DNA from: Cohnella herbarum
GTDB taxonomy: Bacteria > Bacillota > Bacilli > Paenibacillales > Paenibacillaceae
NCBI RefSeq assembly: GCF_012849095.1
Contig: NZ_CP051680.1
Location: 4,743,501 to 4,807,500 of the forward strand
DNA: 64,000 nt
Reading direction: 5' to 3'
The notes beneath the pieces are model-generated. The model worked only from the letters and a program-made list of their open reading frames with translations, had not been told where the DNA came from and did no database searches. The translations under genes and the position numbers were made by a program. The first letter of the stretch is position 1. Each line of letters starts with the position of its first letter. This document shows, piece by piece, positions 39,637 to 48,454 of the stretch.

Positions 39637-40404
39637 TTAGTGATCTTCTTCATGAACGATGGACTGCGAAATGTAAACCATAGTCAGCATCGTGAATACA
39701 AACGCTTGAATCGAACCTACGAAAATACTGAATCCTTGCCATACAATCATCGCCGGAATACCGATCCAGCTCATTCCAAGGATAACGCCTATCATAACCT
39801 CTCCGGCAAAAATATTACCGAATAGCCGCAAACCGAGCGTCAAAGGCTTGGACACGATCTCGATCAAGTGAATCGGTAGGAACACTAGATTCGGATTGTG
39901 CGTGTAGTGCTTTAGGTAATGCTTCGTGTTGTGCCGCAGCCCTTGAACATGCGATAGAACGATGACGATCAACGCCAGCGCCATTGTCATGGCGGCATCG
40001 GCTGTCGGCGATTTCCACCACGCCCAAGCCAAATGTTCATGCTCGCCCTTCACGATTAACTCCTGACCGAAGATGGTCGGGATATGGTTGCCATGCGCTT
40101 CCGTGATGATACTGAATGGAAGACCGAGCATGTTGGAAACGAAGATGTACAGGATAAGCGTCAAGCCAAGCGCGAGATACGGTCTACCCTTCTTTAAATC
40201 CATGTTCTGGCCGATGATCCCTTGAACGAATTCAACGACCCATTCCAAGAAGTTCTGCAACTTCCCGGGGTTCTCGACCGATAGATTGCGTACGGCTAAG
40301 CGGGCGAGAATAAACACGACAAGACTCGAAATTACGACCATCATAATAGCGGCTACGTCGAACTCTATTCCGCCGATCTCGATAAGAGGCACTAAATGTT
40401 CCAT
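39637..40404 (-). CDS. atpB: ATP synthase Fo subunit a
   Basis: About 255 residues, five or six helices; forms the proton half-channels against the c ring. The essential Arg is in LTLGLRLFGNIFAGE; GLRHNTKHYLKHY and QAFVFTMLTMVYISQS are typical. Start uncertain: ATG at 40404 (MEHLVPLIEIGG) is chosen over a GTG at 40419; neither has ideal spacing from AAAGGGG. It overlaps the 3' end of atpI if the GTG is used. Confidence 0.93.
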   Translation of the reverse strand: MEHLVPLIEIGGIEFDVAAIMMVVISSLVVFILARLAVRNLSVENPGKLQNFLEWVVEFVQGIIGQNMDLKKGRPYLALGLTLILYIFVSNMLGLPFSIITEAHGNHIPTIFGQELIVKGEHEHLAWAWWKSPTADAAMTMALALIVIVLSHVQGLRHNTKHYLKHYTHNPNLVFLPIHLIEIVSKPLTLGLRLFGNIFAGEVMIGVILGMSWIGIPAMIVWQGFSIFVGSIQAFVFTMLTMVYISQSIVHEEDH

Positions 40405-40408
40405 ATTG

Positions 40409-40816
40409 TCATTTTTCACCCCTTTCGTCAGTGGACTGTCTCTTCTGAAGACGGCGAATGGCGAACAAACCCAGTAACAGTGTCACCAACGGTAAGGCTA
40501 ATATTCCTGCCGCCGTCGCGGGAAGATTAAAATCCATCACCCTCACGGAAACTATGGCGGCAGCTACTCCGATGGCTGCGCGGGACACGAAACCGAATCC
40601 CATCCTGCTCTTGTATCCGGCGGCGGCATGATTGCCGATGCGCGTCGCTTTCCAAGCCAGATGATAAGAGCTTAGCAAACCGCCGATCACGCCGATCATG
40701 AATCCGCCGAAGATCGGCTTGGAATCCGGCCATACGGCCCAACCAATGCAGCCAATGGACAAAAAAAAGAAAGTAATGCGCGTAGTACGTCTAAGCAAAG
40801 CAGGCAAATCGTCCAT
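40409..40816 (-). CDS. atpI: ATP synthase subunit I (AtpI)
   Basis: About 135 residues, four hydrophobic helices. AtpI helps assemble the c ring. The ATG at 40816 shares a base with the atpZ stop (TGATG), so translation is coupled. Sequence is poorly conserved as usual for this family; position between atpZ and atpB is the main support. Confidence 0.85.
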   Translation of the reverse strand: MDDLPALLRRTTRITFFFLSIGCIGWAVWPDSKPIFGGFMIGVIGGLLSSYHLAWKATRIGNHAAAGYKSRMGFGFVSRAAIGVAAAIVSVRVMDFNLPATAAGILALPLVTLLLGLFAIRRLQKRQSTDERGEK

Positions 40817-41064
40817 CACGGTCTTCTAGCCCCCGTATATTTCCGGATCAGCGCCACGGCCGACCCAATACCGGCTACCAGTCCGACCACCACTCCGGTT
40901 AAATACCCATAGCTAGTGCCATTCCGGTCATCGTACACCGTCCCCAGCCACCAGCCGAGTCCGATGCAAACCGCAAGCTCCACACCCAAACCCGTTACAA
41001 GGCCGGCGGCCTTCCAAGGATTCTCGTCTTGAGGCAATTCAGGCTTACGTGGAGATTCCGTCAT
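40816..41064 (-). CDS. atpZ: AtpZ/AtpI family protein
   Basis: 82 residues, two membrane helices with GLGVELAVCIGLGWWLG and SYGYLTGVVVGLVAGIGSAVALI, the AtpZ pattern. In other Bacillales AtpZ and AtpI are linked to magnesium uptake for the synthase. I start at the ATG at 41064 (AAAGGAG ten bases upstream); the frame extends to 41130 without better support. First gene of the atp operon. Confidence 0.88.
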   Translation of the reverse strand: MTESPRKPELPQDENPWKAAGLVTGLGVELAVCIGLGWWLGTVYDDRNGTSYGYLTGVVVGLVAGIGSAVALIRKYTGARRP

Positions 41065-41142
41065 GGATTTGTCGCTCCTTTGACGCTGCATGGGCAGTAA
41101 AAAGCAAGTACGTAAGCCCTTTCTTCCCATGTTTCACGATAT

Positions 41143-41172
41143 ATTGTATCGTTCGGCGACAGCGTTTGTCAA
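41143..41172 (-). promoter_or_regulatory. Sigma-A-type promoter of the atp operon
   Basis: Minus strand TTGACA (41167-41172), 18-base spacer, TACAAT (41143-41148), about 80 bases before atpZ. The remaining part of 41173-41356 has no recognisable gene or terminator. Confidence 0.8.
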
Positions 41173-41356
41173 TTGATCGAAAATCAAACTTTATGTGAAC
41201 ATCGCATTTGAAAATCCATATCTATCAAGTGTTCCCGGACTTCCAAACCATACAGTTGCACTGTACGCTGTACGTTTTTTCCCGATTCCCATGGCAAGTA
41301 TTTCCGACTTGACCTGTAGGACTTCAATCCATTTCCATTACTTGCTTCTCAGATGT

Positions 41357-42496
41357 CTAGCGTTGGAACGAATCCGGACGCTCCCCGCGACCGAAATGAT
41401 GGAGAATCGAGGCCACGATTCGTTTCGAAGCTCGTCCGTCCCCATAAGGGTTAGCGGCTTGACTCATCCGGGCGTATAGCTCTCTATCGGTTAATAGAGC
41501 GCGCGTACGATCGTAGACGTCTTTCTCTTCCGTTCCGACAAGCTCCAGCGTCCCCGCTTCGATGCCTTCCGGTCGCTCCGTCGTATCCCGCAGAACGAGA
41601 ACCGGCACTCCGTAAGACGGCGCTTCCTCCTGAAGTCCTCCGGAGTCGGTCAGAATAAGATGGGTATGCGGATAAAAATTATGAAGTTCTACGACGTCAA
41701 GCGGTTCGATCAGCTTAATGCGCGGATGATTGCCGAGAATTTCCTGAGCAGGCTCGCGTACGGCCGGGCTTAAATGCACCGGATAGACGATGGCGATATC
41801 TTCGAACTCGTCGGCGATCCGCTTCACCGCGCGGAAGATCTGCCGGTGCGGCTCCCCCTGCGATTCTCTGCGATGCGCGGTCATGAGGACGAGTTTCCTT
41901 CCGGCCGCCCATTCCAGTACCGGGTGGGCAAAATCCGATTTGACCGTATATTGAAACACGTCGGTCACCGTATTGCCGGTAATGTAGATTTGTTCTTCGC
42001 TTTTGTTTTCTTTGCGCAGATTGTCCGCCGACCAATCCGTCGGAGCGAAATGCAAATCCGCAAGCACGCCCGTCAATTGGCGGTTCATCTCTTCCGGGTA
42101 CGGAGATAACTTATTCCAAGTACGCAAGCCCGCTTCGACGTGCCCCACCTTGATTTGTTGCATGAAGGAAGCATAGCTCGCCAGGAACGTCGTCAACGTA
42201 TCCCCGTGAACGAGCACCAAATCCGGCTTCGCCTCTCTTAATACCGGTTCGAGCCCTTGAAGGACGCGAATGGAAATATCGTTCAGCGTCTGGCTCGCCT
42301 GCATGACGTCAAGATCGTAATCGGGCTTGATGTCGAACACTTCCAACACCTGATCGAGCATCTGCCGATGCTGGGCGGTCACGCACACGAGCGGTTCGAT
42401 CTGATCCGGATATTTCTGCAATTCCAGAATTAACGGGGCCATCTTGATCGCTTCTGGACGAACTCCGAATATCGTCATTACTTTGATTTTGCTCAC
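41357..42496 (-). CDS. mnaA: UDP-N-acetylglucosamine 2-epimerase (non-hydrolysing)
   Basis: 379 residues, GT-B fold. Interconverts UDP-GlcNAc and UDP-ManNAc in the cytoplasm. Motifs: FGVRPEAIKMAPL at the start, VHGDTLTTFLASY, HVEAGLRTWNKLSPYPEEMNR, LMTAHRRES, and LTDSGGLQEEAPSYGVPVLVLRDTTERPEG. It supplies the ManNAc donor for TagA at 1574-2344. Lies 14 bases after upp and before the atp operon, the same place as mnaA in B. subtilis. Confidence 0.96.
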   Translation of the reverse strand: MSKIKVMTIFGVRPEAIKMAPLILELQKYPDQIEPLVCVTAQHRQMLDQVLEVFDIKPDYDLDVMQASQTLNDISIRVLQGLEPVLREAKPDLVLVHGDTLTTFLASYASFMQQIKVGHVEAGLRTWNKLSPYPEEMNRQLTGVLADLHFAPTDWSADNLRKENKSEEQIYITGNTVTDVFQYTVKSDFAHPVLEWAAGRKLVLMTAHRRESQGEPHRQIFRAVKRIADEFEDIAIVYPVHLSPAVREPAQEILGNHPRIKLIEPLDVVELHNFYPHTHLILTDSGGLQEEAPSYGVPVLVLRDTTERPEGIEAGTLELVGTEEKDVYDRTRALLTDRELYARMSQAANPYGDGRASKRIVASILHHFGRGERPDSFQR

Positions 42497-42510
42497 GTCG
42501 GTTTCCCCCC

Positions 42511-43140
42511 TTATTTCGTTCCGTATAGACGGTCTCCGGCGTCACCGAGACCCGGGACGATATAACCGTGATCGTTTAACTTCTCATCTAGCGCCGCTAG
42601 ATAAATATCGATATCGGGATGCCGCTCTTGTACCGCTTTGACGCCTTCCGGAGCCGCGATTAGGCACATCAGCTTCGTCGGTCTGCACCCTTTGTTCTTC
42701 AGCATGTCGAGCGCCGCATTCGCCGAACCTCCGGTCGCGAGCATCGGATCGATGACGATCAATTCCCGCTCGGCAACGTCCGAAGGCAAGCTGCAATAAT
42801 ATTCGACCGGCTGCAGCGTTTCGTGGTCGCGGTACAAGCCGATATGTCCGACCTTAGCCGAAGGAATGATTTTCAACACGCCGTCCACCATGCCGAGTCC
42901 CGCGCGAAGAATCGGAATTAGTCCCATCATTCTCCCCGCGATGACTTTCCCCTCGGCGCTTTGAACGGGCGTCTCTACGCGAACGGTGGATAGCGGAACA
43001 TCCCTCGTTATTTCATATGCCATAAGCATGGCCACTTCGTCGACCAGCTCACGGAATTGCTTTGTATTTGTCAGTTTGTCACGGATAAAAGTGACTTTGT
43101 GTTGGATCAACGGATGATCGCAAATGACGAGACGTCCCAT
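42511..43140 (-). CDS. upp: Uracil phosphoribosyltransferase
   Basis: 209 residues. Pyrimidine salvage: uracil plus PRPP to UMP. PRPP loop [30 protein letters not shown], and the uracil-binding C-terminus [17 protein letters not shown] are intact. ATG at 43140 follows AAAGGG. Co-transcribed with mnaA. Confidence 0.98.
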   Translation of the reverse strand: MGRLVICDHPLIQHKVTFIRDKLTNTKQFRELVDEVAMLMAYEITRDVPLSTVRVETPVQSAEGKVIAGRMMGLIPILRAGLGMVDGVLKIIPSAKVGHIGLYRDHETLQPVEYYCSLPSDVAERELIVIDPMLATGGSANAALDMLKNKGCRPTKLMCLIAAPEGVKAVQERHPDIDIYLAALDEKLNDHGYIVPGLGDAGDRLYGTK

Positions 43141-43366
43141 AATGTTCTACCCTTTCTTATACGAACCGACTGCGTCGAAATCCGTTCGCCGGCCGTTCTC
43201 CTATGTATGTTGCCCGTACATTATATCATTGTCTCCGAATAGGTGCATAACATCCGTAAGAACTCGCTCGAAATTCGTCGAAGCGTCCCGATCGGCCGCT
43301 TCGTTTCAGTAACCTTATGATAGGCGCATGCATAGCTTGAATTAGATATCCCTAGGAGGAATGCCA

Positions 43367-43660
43367 ATGCAGGCCCGCGCGACCGACAATCCCGCGCAAG
43401 TGTACAAAGCGGATAACCAATGGTCCGAGCAAGTGCGCCAAACCCGGAAGAAGCTCGCCGGCATATGCGGACAATGCATGAACCGCAACGTGCGCGTGCA
43501 AACGATAGACGGCCATACGTATGAGGGGGTCGTAGTCGGATCCGATCAATCCTATCTGCATATTATGACGAGCGACGTACGGTTTTTCGGCCCCTACGCT
43601 TCCAATGCCATCCTTACCCTGGTTTTGTACGAGTTGCTTGTTATTACTTTGCTCATCTAA
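43367..43660 (+). CDS. Small protein with an Sm-like beta segment and a hydrophobic C-terminus
   Basis: About 97 residues. ATG at 43367 is seven bases after AGGAGG; the ATG at 43361 is too close. Residues ~40-68 (NRNVRVQTIDGHTYEG, then VVVGSDQSYLHI) have the alternating beta pattern and the G-x-V-x-G-x-D spacing of small SH3/LSm-like barrels. The last ~20 residues (ILTLVLYELLVITLLI) are strongly hydrophobic and could anchor it. Not assigned to a named family. It is the only plus-strand gene between upp and glyA and shares the bidirectional terminator that follows. Confidence 0.75.
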   Translation: MQARATDNPAQVYKADNQWSEQVRQTRKKLAGICGQCMNRNVRVQTIDGHTYEGVVVGSDQSYLHIMTSDVRFFGPYASNAILTLVLYELLVITLLI

Positions 43661-43684
43661 TAACAAGCGGTCAGCTCGACATGC

Positions 43685-43722
43685 AAAAAAACCGGAAACC
43701 CAGCATCGGGTTTCCGGTTTTG
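43685..43722. terminator. Bidirectional terminator between the small gene and glyA
   Basis: ACCGGAAACCC-agcat-CGGGTTTCCGGT with A run before and T run after; ends both the plus-strand small gene and glyA. Confidence 0.92.
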
Positions 43723-43735
43723 AATTATCCTTATC

Positions 43736-44986
43736 TTAATAGCCTAGCGTCGGGTACAAAGGATACTTCGCCGTAAGATCGGCTACGATGCCGCGAGCTT
43801 TCTCGAGCGTCGCTTCGTCTTTCGTGTTCTTGAGCGTCAACGCGATGACTTGAGCGATGGTCTTCATCGCGTCCGGCCCCATGCCGCGGGTCGTGATCGC
43901 CGGCGTTCCGATGCGGATACCGCTCGTGATGAACGGGCTGGTCGGATCGAACGGAATCGCGTTCTTGTTCACCGTGATCGCTACGGAATCGAGCACGTGC
44001 TCGGCTTCTTTGCCCGTAATGTTCAGGTTGCGCGTGTCGATCAGCATTAGGTGATTGTCCGTACCGCCGGATACGATGTTCAAGCCTTCGGAGACAAGCG
44101 CCTCGGCCAGAGCTTTCGCGTTTACGACCACGTTACGCGCGTACTCCTTGAACGAAGGCTGGAGAGCTTCGCCGAGGGCTACCGCTTTAGCGGCGATGAT
44201 ATGCATAAGCGGACCGCCTTGCGTGCCCGGGAATACGGCTTTATCGATCGCCGCCGCCCACGGTTGACGGCAAAGGATCATACCGCCGCGAGGACCGCGA
44301 AGGGTTTTGTGCGTTGTCGTCGTGACGAAATGCGCGTGCGGTACCGGGCTCGGATGTTCTCCGCCGGCAACGAGACCCGCGATATGGGCCATGTCTACCA
44401 TGAACAGCGCGCCCACGTCGTTGGCGATTTGTCCCATTTTCTCGAAATCGATCGTGCGCGGATACGCGGACGCGCCCGCAACGATCAAGCGAGGACGGTG
44501 TTTGAACGCGGCTTTGCGAACTTCATCGTAATCGATCGTGAACGTTTGATCGTTCACTCCGTAGGCTACGAAGTTGTAAAGCAAACCGGAGGCGTTCGCG
44601 GGGTTACCGTGCGTTAAGTGGCCGCCGTGCGCAAGGTTCATGCCGAGCACGGTATCGCCCGGCTTCAGAACGGCAAGATAAACGGCAAGGTTCGCTTGCG
44701 CGCCGGAGTGCGGCTGCACGTTGGCATGCTCGGCGCCGAACAATTCCTTGGCGCGGTCGCGGGCGATTTGCTCGGGAATATCCACGTATTCGCATCCGCC
44801 GTAATAGCGTTTGCCCGGATAACCTTCCGCGTATTTGTTCGTCAGCACGGTGCCCATTGTTTCCAGTACCGCTTCGCTTACGATATTCTCGGATGCGATC
44901 AGTTCGATGTTATCTTGCTGGCGTTTCAATTCCAAATTAAGGGCTTTGACGATCTCAGGGTCTTGTTTGCGCAAATTTTCCAACAT
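43736..44986 (-). CDS. glyA: Serine hydroxymethyltransferase
   Basis: 416 residues. PLP enzyme making glycine and 5,10-methylene-THF from serine and THF. PLP lysine is Lys227 in [39 protein letters not shown] and [13 protein letters not shown] are typical. ATG at 44986 follows GGGAGG by ten bases; the frame continues six codons further upstream without support. Co-transcribed with the TIGR01440 gene behind a ZTP riboswitch. Confidence 0.97.
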   Translation of the reverse strand: MLENLRKQDPEIVKALNLELKRQQDNIELIASENIVSEAVLETMGTVLTNKYAEGYPGKRYYGGCEYVDIPEQIARDRAKELFGAEHANVQPHSGAQANLAVYLAVLKPGDTVLGMNLAHGGHLTHGNPANASGLLYNFVAYGVNDQTFTIDYDEVRKAAFKHRPRLIVAGASAYPRTIDFEKMGQIANDVGALFMVDMAHIAGLVAGGEHPSPVPHAHFVTTTTHKTLRGPRGGMILCRQPWAAAIDKAVFPGTQGGPLMHIIAAKAVALGEALQPSFKEYARNVVVNAKALAEALVSEGLNIVSGGTDNHLMLIDTRNLNITGKEAEHVLDSVAITVNKNAIPFDPTSPFITSGIRIGTPAITTRGMGPDAMKTIAQVIALTLKNTKDEATLEKARGIVADLTAKYPLYPTLGY

Positions 44987-45025
44987 AGTCGTAAATCCTC
45001 CCAAGGTTTTATAATAAATTTCTGA

Positions 45026-45634
45026 TTACTCGCACGTTGTCGTTGAAGAATCGTTCGGCGAAGCGTTCGCTTGATCCTCGCGCACCGTTGAATAGACGGC
45101 GCGCGCTCCGCCGATTAATCTCGGACGAGTCGTCGCCATATTGACTCTCGCTTGCCCGATCGAACGGATCGCCGGCCTTAAAGGTATCGCGACCGGTCGA
45201 AGATGCATCCCGATCAGCGTTTCGCCGATGTCGATGCCGGCATGGACCTGTACGGCTTCGACAAGGCAAGGCTCGTCGAGCTGACGATAGGCATGTGCGG
45301 CCATCGAGCCCCCGGCTTTCGGAACGGGAATCGCCGATACCTCGACCCAGCCTTGCGCTTCCGCAATGCCGCGTTCGGTTACTAGCGCCCGATTCAGATG
45401 CTCGCAGCATTGCCAGACGACGTGGAACCCGAAGCGATTCCGGACCCGCTGTACGCCATCATAGATTTGCTCGGCCACGCTCTCGGCGCCGGAGGAACCG
45501 ATTCGATGGCCTTGGACTTCGCTCGTGCTCGCTCCCACCACAATGACGTGACCGGGACGCACTCCGCCCGTCTGTACCAATTCGACCAGCAGTTGCTCGA
45601 CTTGATCGGTGATGGACCGAGAATCCTGTGCCAT
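45026..45634 (-). CDS. TIGR01440 / DUF436 family protein (YwlG-like)
   Basis: About 202 residues. Conserved blocks GHVIVVGASTSEVQGHRIGS, CCEHLNRALVTE and AVQVHAGIDIGETLIGMHLRPVAIPL define this family, which is found upstream of glyA across Bacillales and whose activity is unknown. ATG at 45634 is seven bases after GGGAGG. It is the first gene after the riboswitch. Confidence 0.92.
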   Translation of the reverse strand: MAQDSRSITDQVEQLLVELVQTGGVRPGHVIVVGASTSEVQGHRIGSSGAESVAEQIYDGVQRVRNRFGFHVVWQCCEHLNRALVTERGIAEAQGWVEVSAIPVPKAGGSMAAHAYRQLDEPCLVEAVQVHAGIDIGETLIGMHLRPVAIPLRPAIRSIGQARVNMATTRPRLIGGARAVYSTVREDQANASPNDSSTTTCE

Positions 45635-45785
45635 GGCATGACCTCCCAACATCTCGAAGTACCTCTGAAGACATTATAGGTATTATACCTGAATTGAAGA
45701 TACTCAAACAGGTCGGCCTATCTGCCGCGAGAGAGATTTCGTCGAATGATCGCCTCCGCTCCTAGTATATTACGAGCGATTAAAG

Positions 45786-45900
45786 ACAAAAAAGAGCAGA
45801 CGTGCTCTCGCACGTTGCTCTTTGCCCAGGCGACCGGCCGTCATTCCGATGCTCCACCGTGGTATGCTCCACTTGTCGTCGCCAGTTACATCGGAACCTT
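45786..45900 (-). promoter_or_regulatory. ZTP (pfl) riboswitch with transcription terminator
   Basis: Minus-strand RNA. P1 pairs TTCCGATG (45889-45896) with CATCGGAA (45844-45851). Between them lie TAACTGGCGAC and the GTGG...CCACGGTGGAGC hairpin. Downstream, GGCCGGTCGCCTGGGC (45824-45830 for the GCCTGGGC part) is the second conserved half of the ZTP aptamer. It is followed immediately by a terminator: AGAGCAACGTGC-gaga-GCACGTCTGCTCT and TTTTTT (45788-45822). ZTP accumulates when 10-formyl-THF is low, and binding turns such genes on; that fits control of the following TIGR01440-glyA unit. This stretch fills most of the gene-free 45635-45993. Confidence 0.9.
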
Positions 45901-45914
45901 GAAGTTGTAGTTTT

Positions 45915-45944
45915 ATTTTACACGAACCTCGTACCAAAAATCAA
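45915..45944 (-). promoter_or_regulatory. Promoter of the riboswitch-TIGR01440-glyA unit
   Basis: Minus strand TTGATT (45939-45944), 18-base spacer, TAAAAT (45915-45920), about 15-20 bases before the aptamer. Confidence 0.65.
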
Positions 45945-45993
45945 TCATCGACTTTAAATAGAGGGCCCAATGATCTCCCTGCTCGATCGGCGA

Positions 45994-46575
45994 TTAAGGC
46001 TCCCTGTCCCATTTATCGACCAACGTCATCAGTACGTCTTCGATCTCGTCGGCGCACTGCTCGTATAACGACAAAGGCCCGCCGAACGGATCCGCGATAT
46101 CGAATCCCGGAATACGGCGTTGCAGTTCGAACAATCTCTCTCGCTCCTCGGGCGTCAAATTCTGACCCAACGCTTGTCTTACTTGCCATTCCGAATACAA
46201 TCTCTCGGCTTCAGCTACATCGTCCATGATGGGATCTCCGCGCAGTGCATATTCCTTCAACGTGTAAGTTTTGGATAACGCTTCGGGAAACCGTTCCAGA
46301 ATCGCCCTTTTATGCCCGGCCGTCATCGTTAAGATGAGATTCGCCCATAACACCTCGTTCGCGGTTAACACGGTAGACGATCCCGGCAACGCCAAGTTTC
46401 TTTTCCTCAAAGTTGCGGCCGCGTGAGCGGAAATCGGCAATCCTTCGGCCGTGGCAACGCCCGCCGAACGGATTTCGAGAGGTTTCCCGCTGCGGGCGGC
46501 TAAATCCCTGAGCATCGCTTCGGCCATCGGGCTTCGGCAAGTATTACCCGTACATACGATCAAAACGCGGTTCAT
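45994..46575 (-). CDS. ywlE: Low-molecular-weight phosphatase, probable protein-arginine phosphatase (YwlE-like)
   Basis: 193 residues. P-loop VCTGNTCRSPMAEAML with Cys8, Thr12 and Arg14, and the general-acid Asp162 in ADPFGGP. The Thr at the middle of the loop is the feature that gives YwlE its preference for phospho-arginine. YwlE reverses McsB arginine marking of proteins for ClpCP. It is about 40 residues longer than B. subtilis YwlE owing to an insert around 113-157 (DDVAEAERLYSEWQVRQ...). Between mntP and the riboswitch, as in the ywl order, though rpiB (ywlF) is not here. Confidence 0.9.
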   Translation of the reverse strand: MNRVLIVCTGNTCRSPMAEAMLRDLAARSGKPLEIRSAGVATAEGLPISAHAAATLRKRNLALPGSSTVLTANEVLWANLILTMTAGHKRAILERFPEALSKTYTLKEYALRGDPIMDDVAEAERLYSEWQVRQALGQNLTPEERERLFELQRRIPGFDIADPFGGPLSLYEQCADEIEDVLMTLVDKWDREP

Positions 46576-46614
46576 TTGCTTTCCCCCCGTATTTCTGGAT
46601 AGATTCTATCTCGC

Positions 46615-47175
46615 TTATATTAGAAATAATAGCCCAAAAGCGAATAAAATGACACCGCCAAGCGCTTCTCCATATCCTCCCAAGGCACGGCTTGCGCGTC
46701 TCCCCAACATTAAACCCGATACGCTCATAAGTCCTCCGAAAAATCCGAACATCAGAACGGTGAGCAGAACGTGCGTGGAAAACATCCCAAGCGATATTCC
46801 GACGGAGAAGGAGTCGATGCTAACGCTAAAAGAAAATACGAGCATCCCCCATATGGTGCGATGATCGATCGAATCCACGGCCTCCCCGCGAAGAGAGCTA
46901 TATACCATATGCCCTCCAAGCAGCAAAAGCAGCGCCCCTGCCACGGAAGTCGCGATTCCGCCGAGCAAGCCGCTCACGTATTGTCCCGTTATCATCCCGC
47001 CGAGAGGCATCAGCACATGAAAGATGGCGATAATCGTGCTTAGTTTCAAAATATCGTAAAGCCGTACGCCTTTCAAGCCGATCCCGACTCCCAGAGAAAA
47101 TGCATCCATGCCCAGGGCGACCGCCATGACGAGAATGGTTAGCAATTGCCCGGCTGACGCGGACGCGTCGAACAT
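46615..47175 (-). CDS. mntP: Putative manganese efflux pump MntP
   Basis: 186 residues, six helices in two repeats, each with a polar motif: ALGMDAFSLGVGIGL and VSIDSFSVGISLGM, which carry the conserved Asp residues of MntP. Exports Mn2+. Order sua5-mntP-ywlE is conserved in Bacillales (ywlD is the B. subtilis homologue). Confidence 0.94.
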   Translation of the reverse strand: MFDASASAGQLLTILVMAVALGMDAFSLGVGIGLKGVRLYDILKLSTIIAIFHVLMPLGGMITGQYVSGLLGGIATSVAGALLLLLGGHMVYSSLRGEAVDSIDHRTIWGMLVFSFSVSIDSFSVGISLGMFSTHVLLTVLMFGFFGGLMSVSGLMLGRRASRALGGYGEALGGVILFAFGLLFLI

Positions 47176-47291
47176 AGGTTGTCCCTCCCCCGCGCAACCT
47201 CATTCGTTATGCTAGCTTAACGATGGTTGCCGTCTTGTCCTCTTCCAACATATGCGGAGGAGAAGACGAACATGCAAGGGGATAACGGCGG

Positions 47292-48377
47292 TTACAGGAT
47301 CGTTAGTTCGTTGCCACCCGCGGCTTTGCGCAAACGGTTCATAAGAGCGGCGCCGATGCCGGCTTCGGAATAACCTTCGGCGACGATGAAATTCAGGCCG
47401 CGCTCGTCGCATTCCCGTAATAATGCGTACAAGGATTGCGCCGCTTGGCTGGGTTCGTTGCGGGAGCCGCAATCGAACACCGCTTCGGCCCGATAACGGG
47501 ATGCGTTCTCCGAGCAGGCTAGAACGGCTACTCGAAGGCCGAGCTTCGTCGCTTCGTCGGCTTTCTCTTGGACGATCGACAACTGCTTTTCTTGAGGCCC
47601 CGTAACGAGCAGCATTTCGCCTTTAGGCGCATAATGCGTATATTTCACTCCCGGAGAGCGGGGAGCATGTTCGTCATCGGCACCGTTATCCGAACCAATC
47701 TCTTCGGGCGATTTTTCCACCGGCTTCAAGACGTCCGCTAGCGACCCTACCGCGGATATCAACTGCTCTCTCGTAATGCCGCCCGGCCGAAGAATATGAA
47801 CTTTACCGTCCAGCACCCGAACGACAGTCGATTCTAACCCTACTCCGGTAGCTCCTCCGTCCAGCACTCCGTCGATTCGTCCGTCCAGATCTTCCAAGAC
47901 GTGCCGCGCTTGCGTCGGGCTTGGACGGCCGGAGCGATTAGCGCTTGGCGCCGCGATCGGGCAACCCGACTTCTCGATGAGCGCTCTCGCGAGTTCATGC
48001 GCGGGAACCCGAACGGCTACCGTATCCAACCCTGCCGTAACGAGAGGGGAGACGGCTCCCGGTCGGACGGGAAGCACCAACGTCAGCGGCCCCGGCCAGA
48101 AGGCTTGGGCCAATGCTTCTTCCACTTCGCTAAGCCTATCCGTCAGCTCGTATACGTCTTCGCTTCGCGCCAGATGCACGATAAGCGGATTGTCCGACGG
48201 CCGGCCTTTGGCCGCGAAAATCCGTTCCACCGCTTCCGTGCTCCGCGCATCCCCTCCGAGCCCATAAACGGTCTCCGTCGGGAAAGCAATGACGCCGCCA
48301 GCGGCAAGCGCCGCGGCGGCTTCTATTATTCCGGCCCGCGTTTGCTCGGCGGGCCAATATATCGTCTTTAGCTTCAT
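47292..48377 (-). CDS. ywlC: L-threonylcarbamoyladenylate synthase (Sua5/YwlC)
   Basis: About 361 residues. Makes threonylcarbamoyl-AMP from Thr, bicarbonate and ATP for t6A in tRNA. N-terminal YrdC domain with FPTETVYGLGGDA, KGRPSDNPLIVHL and PSANRSGRPSPT; the C-terminal Sua5 domain (from about residue 220) opens after SPGVKYTHYAPKG. I use the ATG at 48377; the frame extends to a TTG at 48413 with no ribosome site. Confidence 0.95.
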   Translation of the reverse strand: MKLKTIYWPAEQTRAGIIEAAAALAAGGVIAFPTETVYGLGGDARSTEAVERIFAAKGRPSDNPLIVHLARSEDVYELTDRLSEVEEALAQAFWPGPLTLVLPVRPGAVSPLVTAGLDTVAVRVPAHELARALIEKSGCPIAAPSANRSGRPSPTQARHVLEDLDGRIDGVLDGGATGVGLESTVVRVLDGKVHILRPGGITREQLISAVGSLADVLKPVEKSPEEIGSDNGADDEHAPRSPGVKYTHYAPKGEMLLVTGPQEKQLSIVQEKADEATKLGLRVAVLACSENASRYRAEAVFDCGSRNEPSQAAQSLYALLRECDERGLNFIVAEGYSEAGIGAALMNRLRKAAGGNELTIL

Positions 48378-48454
48378 GTCGCGTCCATCCTCATCGGTTG
48401 CCTTGGCAGGCAAAGCAACTGTCCTGTCTCATATCCGCTATTATAGCACAGCGT

